From positions 80,907-144,906 of the forward strand of contig NZ_BSYI01000010.1 of NCBI RefSeq assembly GCF_030270585.1: a DNA stretch of 64,000 nucleotides, given 5' to 3'. This DNA is from Paralimibaculum aggregatum. Its GTDB lineage: Bacteria > Pseudomonadota > Alphaproteobacteria > Rhodobacterales > Rhodobacteraceae. This document shows positions 7,814 through 16,574 of this stretch, piece after piece. Under the pieces are notes generated by a model. It saw only the letters and a list, made by a program, of their open reading frames with translations. It was not told where the DNA came from and did not search any database. The number at the start of each line of letters is the position of its first letter. The stretch's first letter is position 1. A program made the translations under genes and the position numbers.

Positions 7814-9766
7814 TCAGAACCGCACGCTCACGGTGAGCGCCACGCTGCGGCCCGGCTCGTTCAGCGCGATCACGCTGCCCGGGATGCCGATGCCGTCGGA
7901 GGTGCGGAAGGCATAGGTCTCGTCAAAGATGTTCTTGACGTCGAGCCGCACCTCGACCGCCTCGAGCCCCTCCGGACGCCAGGAGGCAAAGAGGTTGACC
8001 ACCTCGTAGCCGTCGAGATCGACGCCGGTGCCGCCGAAATCGTCATAGTCGAGCGCGACCTGCGCCGTGCCCCCGAGCGTCACCCCGGTATAGGGCTGCC
8101 AGCCCGCCGAAAGGCCGAAGATGTGCCCCACCGGGCGGCCGTAATAGTAGGAGGTGGTCGGGATCGCCTCGCCGTTCAGCTCGACATCGGCATAGGTGTA
8201 GTTGAGCTCCGCGAAGAGGCTCTCGTCGGTGTAGCGCAGCGAGGCGTCGACGCCCTTCGAGGTCAGGTCCGCATCGCTGCGGGCGGCGGTGAGCACGTCG
8301 TCGATGTTCTCGATGCTGGTCCAGAAGAGGGCGGCATTGGCGGTGAACGGCCCGATCTCGTAGCGCAGCCCGGCGCGGCCGTTGTAGGAGCGCGAGGGAT
8401 CGGGCCTGCCATAATCCCATTCCCCGCCGAGATTGATCAGCGAGGCCTCGCTGAGCTCATAGCCGCCCCAGACCGTGGAGCCGCCGAGGTTCAGCGAGAG
8501 CTGGTCGATCAGCCTGACATCCACCTGCCCGTTGGCGCTGACCCCGGCCCGGTTGTGCGTGGTGTCGTCGGCCAGCTCGAAACGCTGCGCATCGACGCGC
8601 GCGCCGTAGGAGAGCGAGACCCGGTCGCCGATGTCCTGGCGCATCTGGGCATAGAGCCCGATATTGCTCAGCCGCTCCTTCGCGTCGCCGAGATTGAGCT
8701 GGCCATGCCCCTCGGCGGTGTCGTGGAAGAAGTCGAGACCGGCGCTCAGCACGCCGCCGAGCAGCTGGAAATCGTTCTGCGCCTTGCCGCTCAGGCTGGT
8801 GTTGGTGCCGTGGGCGCCGCCGGCCTCGACGAGCTGCTCGTTGTAGGTGAGCTGCGCGGTCGGCGCCCACTGCCCTTCGGGCAGCTCGTCGGTGTAGTTG
8901 AAGGTCAGCGAGCGGCGCTCGCTCAGCGCCGGCAGATAGACCGAATCGCGCCCGACGACCCCGGCAAAGTCGGGCCGCGCAAAGTAGAGCCCGCCCGGGC
9001 CGGCCTGCATCGCGCGGTCGCCCTCGTCGCGGGTGATCGAGCCCTCGAGCTCGAAGCGGTGGCCGGCCCCGGAGGTGTAGGCGAGCTTGGCCACCCCCGC
9101 GAGCACATCCGCCTCGGTGCCGCGCACCGTGACGCCCGATCCGTCCTCATAGTCCTGCCCCGTGGTGCTGGCGGCGCTCAGCAGCACCTCGAAGCCCTCG
9201 TGCTGGCCGAACATCGTGCCGATCGCCCTGAACTCGCGGCCGTTGCTGCCGAAGGAGGTGGTGATCTGCCCGCCGATGGTCTCGTCCGGATAGAGCAGGT
9301 CGCGCGCGTCCAGCGTCTCGTAGGCGAGCAGGCCGGCCAGTGCGCCGGGGCCGGAATCCGCCGGCGCCAGCCCGGAGCTGACCTCGACCTGGCGCAGCAG
9401 CGCCGGGTCGAGCAGCACGTTGCCGGTGTGGTGGAAGGCCGACTTGTTCTGCCGCGCGCCGTCGATGGTCACCGAGAGCAGGCTCTCCTCGATGCCGTGG
9501 ACGAAGATCTTCTGGGCGATCGAGGCGCCGCCGCTGACGGTGATCTCGGACTCCCCGTCGAAGACATCGCCGAGCGTCGTCGGGTTGCGCCGCGCGATGT
9601 CCTGCTGGGTGATCACGGTGTTGCCGAGCGTGTCCTGCGCGGCCTCCGATTCGACCCGGATCTCCTCGAGCAGGACCTGGTCCAGCCCCCGCTCCTGCGC
9701 CCCGGCCGTGACCGTGGCCGCCAGACAGGTTCCCGTGACGACACCAATTCTCCCGCACCGCTTCAT
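7814..9766 (-). CDS. TonB-dependent outer-membrane receptor
   Basis: A 650-residue outer-membrane receptor for iron complexes (heme or siderophore). After a signal peptide ending near TAGAQERG, an N-terminal plug contains LEEIRVESEAAQDTLGN and FVHGIEESLLSVTIDGARQNKSAFHH, a style seen in hemin receptors. The barrel closes with the typical aromatic C terminus (TVSVRF). The ATG at 9766 is chosen because AAGGAGG lies 8 nt upstream and the following sequence is a signal peptide. A longer frame to 9919 is a GC artefact. It is divergent from a DUF2218 gene, a neighbour seen in iron-uptake loci. The ligand is not determined. Confidence 0.9.
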   Translation of the reverse strand: MKRCGRIGVVTGTCLAATVTAGAQERGLDQVLLEEIRVESEAAQDTLGNTVITQQDIARRNPTTLGDVFDGESEITVSGGASIAQKIFVHGIEESLLSVTIDGARQNKSAFHHTGNVLLDPALLRQVEVSSGLAPADSGPGALAGLLAYETLDARDLLYPDETIGGQITTSFGSNGREFRAIGTMFGQHEGFEVLLSAASTTGQDYEDGSGVTVRGTEADVLAGVAKLAYTSGAGHRFELEGSITRDEGDRAMQAGPGGLYFARPDFAGVVGRDSVYLPALSERRSLTFNYTDELPEGQWAPTAQLTYNEQLVEAGGAHGTNTSLSGKAQNDFQLLGGVLSAGLDFFHDTAEGHGQLNLGDAKERLSNIGLYAQMRQDIGDRVSLSYGARVDAQRFELADDTTHNRAGVSANGQVDVRLIDQLSLNLGGSTVWGGYELSEASLINLGGEWDYGRPDPSRSYNGRAGLRYEIGPFTANAALFWTSIENIDDVLTAARSDADLTSKGVDASLRYTDESLFAELNYTYADVELNGEAIPTTSYYYGRPVGHIFGLSAGWQPYTGVTLGGTAQVALDYDDFGGTGVDLDGYEVVNLFASWRPEGLEAVEVRLDVKNIFDETYAFRTSDGIGIPGSVIALNEPGRSVALTVSVRF

Positions 9767-9972
9767 CGGCCGGCCTCCTTCTGCACTCTCGTGATCGGTG
9801 ATTGGCTGGCCGGCCTCCGCCGGAACTGGCTGGGCCCGGCGAATAGGTATTCCGACAAAAATGTTCAAGATAATTTTTTGGCTGCCGGAATGCGCACAAG
9901 CCCCGATTTTCGCTTGCAATTCCCGTCGCCCTCTCGATATCCGATAGAAAGAATCGGATAAAGGATAACCCC
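9767..9972. promoter_or_regulatory. Divergent promoter region with inverted repeat 9938-9960
   Basis: 206 bp between the TonB receptor and the DUF2218 gene, with an AT-rich core near 9850-9885. A perfect 8-bp inverted repeat, TATCCGAT-N7-ATCGGATA, ends directly before the AAGGA ribosome-binding site of the DUF2218 gene. I could not recognise a standard Fur, Irr or RirA box. Confidence 0.5.
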
Positions 9973-10254
9973 ATGCTCAAGGCCTCGGCACGGTTCGAGA
10001 CGGAGAACGCCTCGCGCTATCTCCAGCAGCTCTGCAAGCATTTCGCGCACAAGGTCCCGGTCGACTACGACGCGACGCGTGCCCGGGCCGAGCTGCCCCC
10101 GGGCCCGGCGCGCATGGCCGCGGATGCCACCGGCCTCGACATCGAGGTGACCGCCGCCGAGGCCGAGAGCCTGACCCGCGCGAAGTTCATCATCGAGGAT
10201 CACCTCAAGCGCTTCGCCCATCGCGAGGCGCCCGCAGACCTCGTCTGGTCCTGA
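9973..10254 (+). CDS. DUF2218 family protein
   Basis: A 93-residue cytoplasmic protein with the family pattern ASRYLQQLCKHFAHKVPVDYD followed by a short beta-rich core and a C-terminal helix (RAKFIIEDHLKRFAHRE). Its biochemical function is unknown. Members often lie next to siderophore or heme uptake genes, which agrees with the divergent TonB receptor. The start at 9973 has AAGGA 7 nt upstream. Confidence 0.88.
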   Translation: MLKASARFETENASRYLQQLCKHFAHKVPVDYDATRARAELPPGPARMAADATGLDIEVTAAEAESLTRAKFIIEDHLKRFAHREAPADLVWS

Positions 10255-10259
10255 CCGCC

Positions 10260-10278
10260 GGGCGCCGCCGCGGCGCCC
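10260..10278 (+). terminator. Hairpin after DUF2218 gene
   Basis: GGGCGCCGC-C-GCGGCGCCC begins 5 nt after the DUF2218 stop codon and separates it from nasT. There is no long T run, so the role as terminator is tentative. Confidence 0.4.
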
Positions 10279-10324
10279 GCATCCTCCCTTGACCGGGCGC
10301 GATGATGCATCGCAACATCACGCG

Positions 10325-10921
10325 ATGTCGAACCGCCTGAAATCGCAGATCCGGATTGCCGTCGTCGAGCGCGAGCGCGAGCGCGCGCTGCTCATCGTCG
10401 ACGGTCTGGCCGAGGCCGGCGATTTCGACGTCACGGTGATCGGCGACGATACCGGCCTCGCCCGCCGGCTCGAGGCGCTGGCCCCGGATGTCGTGCTGAT
10501 CGACCTCGAGAACCCCTCGCGCGACATGCTCGAGGGGCTCGCCATCGCCACCGGAACGACCGAGCGCCCGGTGGCGATCTTCGTCGACCGCAGCGACGAC
10601 GAGATGACCCGCGCCGCCATCGAGGCCGGCGTCAGCGCCTATGTGGTCGACGGGCTGAGGCCCGACCGGATCAAGCCGATCCTCGACACCGCGATCGCGC
10701 GCTTCAGCATGTTCAGCCGGATCCGCCGCGAGCTGGATGCCACCAAGGCGGCGCTGGCCGAGCGCAAGACCATCGACCGGGCCAAGGGTCTGCTGATGTC
10801 CGCCAGGGGGCTCTCCGAGGACGAGGCCTATGGCCTGATGCGCAAGACCGCGATGGCGCAGGGCAAGAAGATCATCGACGTGGCGAACGCGCTGGTCACC
10901 GCGGCGGATCTGCTCGGATGA
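10325..10921 (+). CDS. nasT: NasT: ANTAR-domain RNA-binding antiterminator
   Basis: A 198-residue protein with an N-terminal receiver-like domain (about 8-125, LIDLENP around Asp60) and a C-terminal ANTAR domain (about 135-195, IDRAKGLLMSARGLSEDEAYGLMRKTAM). NasT binds hairpins in the nas leader RNA and prevents termination when released by NasS in the presence of nitrate or nitrite. nasS follows with an ATGA overlap, and the target leader lies just after nasS. The chosen ATG lacks a strong Shine-Dalgarno, so the start could shift by a few codons. Confidence 0.93.
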   Translation: MSNRLKSQIRIAVVERERERALLIVDGLAEAGDFDVTVIGDDTGLARRLEALAPDVVLIDLENPSRDMLEGLAIATGTTERPVAIFVDRSDDEMTRAAIEAGVSAYVVDGLRPDRIKPILDTAIARFSMFSRIRRELDATKAALAERKTIDRAKGLLMSARGLSEDEAYGLMRKTAMAQGKKIIDVANALVTAADLLG

Positions 10922-12102
10922 GCCTGAAGACCCTTTCGGTCGGCTTCGTGCCGCTGGTCGACGCGGCGCCGCTGGTGGTCGCCGCCGAGCTCGGCTTTGC
11001 CGAGGCGGAGGGGGTGCATCTCGCCCTCAGCCGCGAGCCCTCCTGGTCGGCGGTGCGCGACAAGCTCGCGCTCGGCGCGCTGGATGCGGCGCAGATGCTG
11101 TCGCCGGTGCCGATCGCCATGTCGATGGGGGTGAGCGGATTGCCGAGCGCCATGGAGGTGCTCTCGGTGCTCTCGGTCAACGGCAACGTGGTGGGCGTGA
11201 CCCCGGCGCTGGCGGCGCGGATGCGCGGCGGCGGCTGGCAGCCGGCACGGTCGGACGCTGCAGCAACCGGGCGGGCGCTGATCGCCGCGGCCGAGGGCGG
11301 GCTCACGATCGGCGTGCCGTTCCCCTTCTCGATGCATGCGGAGCTGCTCTACTACTGGCTCGGCAAGCTCGGCCTCGCCGCCCCGGCAGGGCTCGACGTG
11401 CGCACCATCCCGCCGCCGCGGATGGCCGAGGCGATGGGTGCCGGCGAGATCGACGCCTTCTGCGTCGGCGAGCCCTGGGGCTCGGTGGCGGCGGAGGCGG
11501 GCGCGGCGGAGATCGTGCTGGCCGGGCGTGCGATCTGGCAGTTCGCGCCCGAGAAGGTGCTGGCGGTCCGCGGCGGCTGGGCCGAGGCGGAGCCGGCCGC
11601 GGCGACGGCGCTGCTGCGCGGGGTCTGGCGCGCGGCGCGCTGGCTCGCCGATCCGGACCACCGGCTTGCGGCGGCCGAGATCCTCGCCGGCGAGGCCTAT
11701 CTCGACCTGCCCTCCGAGGTGGTCGACCGGACACTGGCAGGGCGGGTCCTGACCGCAGCGAGCGGCGAGGAACGCCGGGTGCCGCAGCTGATCGAGTTCT
11801 TCGACGGCGCCGCGACCTTCCCCTGGCGCAGCCAGGCGCTCTGGATCGCCGAGCGGATGGCGGCACGCATGGGGCTCGACCGGGCGGAGGCCGCGCGCGC
11901 CGCGCGGCGCTGCTTCCGCGCCGATCTCCACCGGCAGATCCTCGGCCCGATCGGGGCCGACCTGCCCGGCGCCTCGGAGAAGATCGAGGGCAGCCTGCAC
12001 CACCGCACCCCCGTGGCCTCCGCGACCGGGGAGATGTTCCTCGGCCCGGATGCCTTCTTCGACGGCATCGCATTCGATCCCGAGCGCGATACGCAGTCCT
12101 GA
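10918..12102 (+). CDS. nasS: NasS: cytoplasmic nitrate/nitrite sensor
   Basis: A 394-residue protein of the NrtA/CmpA periplasmic-binding fold without any signal peptide (it starts MSLKTLSVGFVPLVDAAPLV directly). This is the hallmark of NasS, which holds NasT inactive until it binds nitrate or nitrite. Conserved parts include GALDAAQMLSPVPIAMSMG and GEIDAFCVGEPWG. It overlaps nasT by 4 bp, giving 1:1 production of sensor and antiterminator. Confidence 0.93.
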   Translation: MSLKTLSVGFVPLVDAAPLVVAAELGFAEAEGVHLALSREPSWSAVRDKLALGALDAAQMLSPVPIAMSMGVSGLPSAMEVLSVLSVNGNVVGVTPALAARMRGGGWQPARSDAAATGRALIAAAEGGLTIGVPFPFSMHAELLYYWLGKLGLAAPAGLDVRTIPPPRMAEAMGAGEIDAFCVGEPWGSVAAEAGAAEIVLAGRAIWQFAPEKVLAVRGGWAEAEPAAATALLRGVWRAARWLADPDHRLAAAEILAGEAYLDLPSEVVDRTLAGRVLTAASGEERRVPQLIEFFDGAATFPWRSQALWIAERMAARMGLDRAEAARAARRCFRADLHRQILGPIGADLPGASEKIEGSLHHRTPVASATGEMFLGPDAFFDGIAFDPERDTQS

Positions 12103-12350
12103 ATTGCCCATATATCAGGCAGTGAATTTTTCTGCCCCGTTATTGAACTTTCCTCTTGATCTCGCGACTGCGAGATGGCCTATTCGGAGGGCCGGCGGGC
12201 AATGGCGTCCGCCTCCGACCTTCCCCGATGAAGCGGGATCGATGAGCAAAGCCGCTCGTGTGCGCGTGGATCTTCCACGCCGTCACACGGGCGGCTTTTT
12301 TCGTTTCCGGACGCCGGCACCGACCGCCGTCCCGCAATGGAGAGACGCAG
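12103..12350 (+). promoter_or_regulatory. nas leader region with candidate NasT-target hairpins
   Basis: 248 bp between nasS and nrtA. In order it holds a GGCAG/CTGCC hairpin (about 12118-12138), a stem ATCTCGC-GACT-GCGAGAT (about 12158-12176), the CCCG-ATGAAG-CGGG hairpin with a six-base loop starting with A, and then the strong terminator at 12248-12301. Two short hairpins before a terminator is the ANTAR-regulated layout. The loops do not fit the published A1/G4 loop rule exactly, so which hairpins NasT uses is open. Confidence 0.65.
12248..12301 (+). terminator. Intrinsic terminator in nas leader (antitermination target)
   Basis: Long stem starting AAAGCCGC and ending GCGGCTTT with a small internal loop, followed by a run of T (12296-12301). 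It lies about 50 nt before the nrtA start, after nasTS and before the structural genes. Here NasT antitermination would decide whether the transporter and reductases are made. Confidence 0.85.
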
Positions 12351-13730
12351 ATGAGTTTGCGCGCGACCACCGCCGCCGCGGCCCTGGCCACGCTGATGGC
12401 CGGCACCGCCCCGGGCCCCGCCCCTGCCGAGATGCTGCTGCCGGAGAAGGACGAGCTCACCTTCGGCTTCATCAAGCTGACCGACATGGCGCCGCTCGCC
12501 GTCGCCTACGAGCGCGGCTATTTCGAGGACGAGGGTCTCTTCGTCACCCTCGAGGCGCAGGCCAACTGGAAGGTGCTGCTTGACGGGGTGATCGACGGCC
12601 AGCTCGACGGCGCCCACATGCTCGCCGGCCAGCCGCTGGCGGCAACCATCGGCTTCGGCACCGAGGCGCATATCGTCACCCCGTTCTCGATGGACCTGAA
12701 CGGCAACGGCATCACGGTCTCCAACGAGATCTGGGCGCAGATGAAAGAGCACATCCCGCACGACGCCGAGGGCCGGCCGGTGCACCCGATCTCCGCCGCC
12801 GCGCTGAAGCCGGTGGTCGAGCGCTATCGCGCCGAGGGCAAGCCGTTCAACATGGGCATGGTCTTCCCGGTGAGCACGCATAATTACGAGCTGCGCTACT
12901 GGCTGGCCGCCGGCGGGCTCGAGCCGGGCTACTACTCGCCCGAGGACATCACCGGACAGATCGGCGCCGACGTGCTGCTCTCGGTGACGCCGCCGCCGCA
13001 GATGCCCGCCACCATGGAGGCCGGCACCATCCACGGCTACTGCGTCGGCGAGCCGTGGAACCAGCAGGCGGTGTTCAAGGGCATCGGCGTGCCGGTGATC
13101 ACCGATTACGAGATCTGGAAGAACAACCCCGAGAAGGTCTTCGGCATCACCGCCGAGTTCGCCGAGCAGTATCCCAACACCGCGCTGGCCGTGACCAAGG
13201 CGCTGATCCGCGCCGCGATCTGGCTCGACGAGAACGACAATGCCAACCGCCAGGAAGCGGTGGAGCTGCTCTCGCGGCCGGAATATGTCGGCGCCGATGC
13301 GGAGGTCATCGCCAACTCGATGACCGGGACCTTCGAATACGAGCCCGGCGATACCCGCGACGTGCCGGACTTCAACGTCTTCTTCCGCTACTACGCCACC
13401 TATCCCTACTACTCCGACGCGGTCTGGTACCTCACCCAGATGCGCCGCTGGGGCCAGATCGCCGAGGCCAGGCCCGACGGCTGGTATGACGAGGTGGCGC
13501 GCAAAGTCTACCGCCCGGACATCTATCTCGAGGCGGCGCGGCTGCTGGTCGAGGAAGGGCTGGCCCGCGAGGAGGACTTCCCCTGGGAGACCGACGGCTA
13601 CCGCGCGCCGCAGTCCGAGTTCATCGACGGCGTCACTTTCGATGGCCGCAGGCCGAACGCCTATCTCGAGCAGTTCCCGATCGGGCTGAAGGGCGCCCAG
13701 CGCGTCGTCGGCAGCGGCGTCGACGGCTGA
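12351..13730 (+). CDS. nrtA: Nitrate ABC transporter substrate-binding protein NrtA
   Basis: A 459-residue periplasmic receptor for nitrate/nitrite. The first 28 residues form a signal peptide ([26 protein letters not shown]). The NrtA family is shown by [46 protein letters not shown] and the ligand region [17 protein letters not shown]. The ATG at 12351 follows GGAGAG by 6 nt; the longer upstream frame would run into the terminator hairpin. It is the first gene after the regulated leader. Confidence 0.94.
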   Translation: MSLRATTAAAALATLMAGTAPGPAPAEMLLPEKDELTFGFIKLTDMAPLAVAYERGYFEDEGLFVTLEAQANWKVLLDGVIDGQLDGAHMLAGQPLAATIGFGTEAHIVTPFSMDLNGNGITVSNEIWAQMKEHIPHDAEGRPVHPISAAALKPVVERYRAEGKPFNMGMVFPVSTHNYELRYWLAAGGLEPGYYSPEDITGQIGADVLLSVTPPPQMPATMEAGTIHGYCVGEPWNQQAVFKGIGVPVITDYEIWKNNPEKVFGITAEFAEQYPNTALAVTKALIRAAIWLDENDNANRQEAVELLSRPEYVGADAEVIANSMTGTFEYEPGDTRDVPDFNVFFRYYATYPYYSDAVWYLTQMRRWGQIAEARPDGWYDEVARKVYRPDIYLEAARLLVEEGLAREEDFPWETDGYRAPQSEFIDGVTFDGRRPNAYLEQFPIGLKGAQRVVGSGVDG

Positions 13731-13742
13731 GCCACGGGCAGA

Positions 13743-13760
13743 GGCGCCCCGCGGGGCGCC
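13743..13760 (+). promoter_or_regulatory. Intercistronic hairpin between nrtA and nrtB
   Basis: Perfect palindrome GGCGCCCCG/CGGGGCGCC 12 nt after the nrtA stop. Such hairpins after binding-protein genes often stabilise the upstream message and raise the receptor-to-permease ratio. That role is inferred. Confidence 0.4.
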
Positions 13761-13797
13761 CGCCACGGCCAGGCCCCCAGCATTCGCGAGGCATTCC

Positions 13798-14883
13798 ATG
13801 ACCGCAGTCACCGATACCACCCTGCCCGAGGACGCCGCGCGCGAGGCGCGCCGCTCCCGGCTCTTCACCCGCATCAACAGCGCCGAGCCCTGGTTCCGCG
13901 TGCTCGGGCTCAGCTTCGTCCCGCCGCTGCTGCGCGCGGCGGCCGGCGACAACCCGCGCGCCCGGATGCGCGAGGCGATGCAGCTGCTCGGCGTGCCGCT
14001 GCTCGCCATCATCGGTTTCCTGGTGCTCTGGGCCCAGCTCGCGCCGCAGTTCGAGACCTCGCTCGGCGCGATCCCCGGCCCGGCCGAGGTCTGGGAACAG
14101 GCCGGCACGCTGCACGAGGACGCCGCCCGCAAGGCCGAGAAGGAAGCCGCCTTCCTCGAGCGCCAGGAGGCGCGCAACGCCAAGCTCGTCGCCGCCGGCC
14201 ACGGGGACCGCGTGAAATGGCGCGACTATACCGGCGCGCCCTCCTATTACGACCAGATCTGGACCTCGCTGCAGACCGTCTTCTTCGGCTTCCTGCTGGC
14301 CACGCTGGTGGCGGTGCCGCTCGGCATCCTCTGCGGCCTGTCGCAGACCGCCTCGGCCGCCTTCAACCCGCTGATCCAGATCTTCAAGCCGGTCTCGCCG
14401 CTGGCCTGGCTGCCGATCGTCACCATGGTGGTCTCGGCGGCCTATGCCACCAATGACGGCACCTTCTCGAAAGCCTTCCTGACCTCGGCGATCACGGTGA
14501 CGCTCTGCTCGCTCTGGCCGACGCTGATCAACACCGCGCTCGGCGTCTCCTCGATCGACCGCGACCTCGTCAACGTCTCCCGGGTGCTGAAGATGTCCAC
14601 CTGGAGCAAGATCACCCGGCTGGTGCTGCCCTCGGCGCTGCCGCTAATCTTCACCGGGCTGCGGCTCTCGCTCGGCGTCGGCTGGATGGTGCTGATCGCG
14701 GCGGAGATGCTGGCGCAGAACCCCGGGCTCGGCAAGTTCGTCTGGGACGAGTTCCAGAACGGCTCCTCCGACAGCCTCGCGCGGATCATGGTCGCGGTGT
14801 TCACCATCGGCATCATCGGCTTCGTGCTGGACCGCATGATGTACGCGATCCAGGCCGCCTTCACCCATTCGGCGACGCGGTGA
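13798..14883 (+). CDS. nrtB: Nitrate ABC transporter permease NrtB
   Basis: A 361-residue inner-membrane permease. It has an N-terminal helix near 65-83 (LLGVPLLAIIGFLVLWAQL) and a charged, Glu/Lys/Ala-rich periplasmic insertion of about 70 residues (85-155). The core permease domain carries the ATPase-docking EAA-like loop around VNVSRVLKMSTWSKITRLVLPSALPLI. It is homologous to NrtB/CmpB and to taurine/sulfonate permeases; its position next to nrtA identifies it. The stop overlaps the start of the ATPase gene. Confidence 0.92.
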   Translation: MTAVTDTTLPEDAAREARRSRLFTRINSAEPWFRVLGLSFVPPLLRAAAGDNPRARMREAMQLLGVPLLAIIGFLVLWAQLAPQFETSLGAIPGPAEVWEQAGTLHEDAARKAEKEAAFLERQEARNAKLVAAGHGDRVKWRDYTGAPSYYDQIWTSLQTVFFGFLLATLVAVPLGILCGLSQTASAAFNPLIQIFKPVSPLAWLPIVTMVVSAAYATNDGTFSKAFLTSAITVTLCSLWPTLINTALGVSSIDRDLVNVSRVLKMSTWSKITRLVLPSALPLIFTGLRLSLGVGWMVLIAAEMLAQNPGLGKFVWDEFQNGSSDSLARIMVAVFTIGIIGFVLDRMMYAIQAAFTHSATR

Positions 14884-14888
14884 CCGGC

Positions 14889-16574
14889 ATGAGCATCCTC
14901 TCTCTCAACGGCGTCTCCAAGGGCTATGGCGAGGGCGCAGCGCGCGCCGAGGTCCTGAAGGACATCGACCTCGAGGTCCGCGACGGCGAGTTCCTCGCGA
15001 TCCTCGGCTTCTCCGGCACCGGCAAGACGACGCTGATCAACCTGCTCGCCGGGCTCGAGCATCCGGACAGCGGCGAGGCCCGCTTCCGCGGCGCGCCGAT
15101 CGCCGGGCCGGGGCCGGAGCGCGGGCTGGTGTTCCAGTCCTACTCGCTGATGCCCTGGCTCACGGTGGAGCGGAACGTCGCCCTCGCCGTCGATGCCGTG
15201 CACGGGCGCAGCTCGCGCGCCGAGCGCCGGGCCCTGGTGCGGCGCTATGTCGGGATGGTCGGCCTCGGCCATGCGCTCGACCGGCGCCCGGCGGAGCTCT
15301 CGGGCGGCATGCGCCAGCGGGTCTCGGTGGCGCGGGCGCTCGCCATGAACCCCGAGGTGCTGCTGCTCGACGAGCCGCTCTCGGCACTCGACGCGCTGAC
15401 CCGTGCCAACCTGCAGGACGAGATCGAGCGGATCTGGGAAGGCTCGGCCGAGGATGGCGGGCGCAAGACCGTGGTGCTGATCACCAACGATGTCGACGAG
15501 GCGATCCTGCTGGCCGACCGCATCGTGACGCTGACGCCGGAGGGCCGGCTCGGCACCGAGTTCGCCGTGCCGCTGGCCCGCCCGCGCGACCGCACGGCGG
15601 TGAACCATGACGCGGACTACAAGCGCCTGCGCGCCCGGGTCACGCAGTATCTCATGGATATCGGCATCGCGGCGAAGGCCGGCGGCACCCGCCGCCTGCC
15701 CGACGTCACCCCGCTGCACGCGCTGCCGCGGGCCTATGCCGAGGCGGCGAAGGCGCATTCCGACGAGCGCTACCTGCACTACTCGAAGCTCTCGAAGATC
15801 TATCCCACGCCCAAGGGCCCGCTCACCGTGGTCGAGGAATTCGACCTGACGCTGGCCAGGGGCGAGTTCGTCTCGCTGATCGGGCATTCCGGCTGCGGCA
15901 AGTCCACCGTGCTGACGATGACCGCCGGGCTCAACGAGATATCCGAGGGCGCGATCGTGCTCGACGGCAAGCATGTCACCGATGCCGACCCGGAGCGCGC
16001 GGTGGTGTTCCAGTCGCCCTCGCTGTTCCCCTGGCTGACCGCGCGGGAGAACGTGGCCGTCGGCGTCGACCGGGTCTATCCCAGGGCGAGCCGGGCCGAG
16101 CGCGGCGACGTGGTCGACCACTATCTCGAGCGGGTCGGCCTCGCCGATGCGATGAACAAGCCAGCCGCCGAGCTCTCCAACGGCATGAAGCAGCGCGTCG
16201 GCATCGCGCGGGCCTTCGCGCTCTCGCCCAAGCTGCTGCTGCTCGATGAACCCTTCGGCATGCTCGACAGCCTGACCCGCTGGGAGCTGCAGGAGGTGCT
16301 TATGGAGGTCTGGTCGCGCACCCGCGTGACCACGGTCTGCGTCACCCATGACGTCGACGAGGCGATCCTGCTCGCCGACCGGGTGGTGATGATGACCAAC
16401 GGGCCGCGCGCCCGCATCGGCAGGATCATGGAGGTCGACCTGCCCCGCCCGCGCAGCCGCAAGGCGCTGCTCGAGCATCCCGACTATTACGGCTACCGCG
16501 AGGAGCTGCTCGGCTTCCTCGCGGAGTACGAGCACGGGCATGCGGCGAAACCCAGCAAGAAGGAGGCCGCGTGA
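14889..16574 (+). CDS. Nitrate ABC transporter ATPase with two fused ABC domains (NrtC/NrtD-like)
   Basis: 561 residues (564 if the GTG at 14880 is used) with two complete nucleotide-binding domains in one chain. Domain 1 (about 1-240): Walker A GFSGTGKTT, signature LSGGMRQR, Walker B LLLDEPLSALD, but ITNDVDEA where the switch histidine is expected. Domain 2 (about 300-555): GHSGCGKST, altered signature LSNGMKQR, LLLLDEPFGMLD and a normal VTHDVDEA. The nitrate-binding regulatory domain of cyanobacterial NrtC is absent. It drives uptake through NrtB. It overlaps nirB by a few bases. Confidence 0.9.
   Translation: MSILSLNGVSKGYGEGAARAEVLKDIDLEVRDGEFLAILGFSGTGKTTLINLLAGLEHPDSGEARFRGAPIAGPGPERGLVFQSYSLMPWLTVERNVALAVDAVHGRSSRAERRALVRRYVGMVGLGHALDRRPAELSGGMRQRVSVARALAMNPEVLLLDEPLSALDALTRANLQDEIERIWEGSAEDGGRKTVVLITNDVDEAILLADRIVTLTPEGRLGTEFAVPLARPRDRTAVNHDADYKRLRARVTQYLMDIGIAAKAGGTRRLPDVTPLHALPRAYAEAAKAHSDERYLHYSKLSKIYPTPKGPLTVVEEFDLTLARGEFVSLIGHSGCGKSTVLTMTAGLNEISEGAIVLDGKHVTDADPERAVVFQSPSLFPWLTARENVAVGVDRVYPRASRAERGDVVDHYLERVGLADAMNKPAAELSNGMKQRVGIARAFALSPKLLLLDEPFGMLDSLTRWELQEVLMEVWSRTRVTTVCVTHDVDEAILLADRVVMMTNGPRARIGRIMEVDLPRPRSRKALLEHPDYYGYREELLGFLAEYEHGHAAKPSKKEAA

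Noticed and set aside
9767..9919. N-terminal extension of the TonB receptor
   Set aside because: The signal peptide and AAGGAGG fix the start at 9766; the extension crosses the AT-rich promoter.
9767..9972. Fur/Irr box between TonB receptor and DUF2218
   Set aside because: Expected for an iron locus, but no sequence close enough to the known consensus was found.
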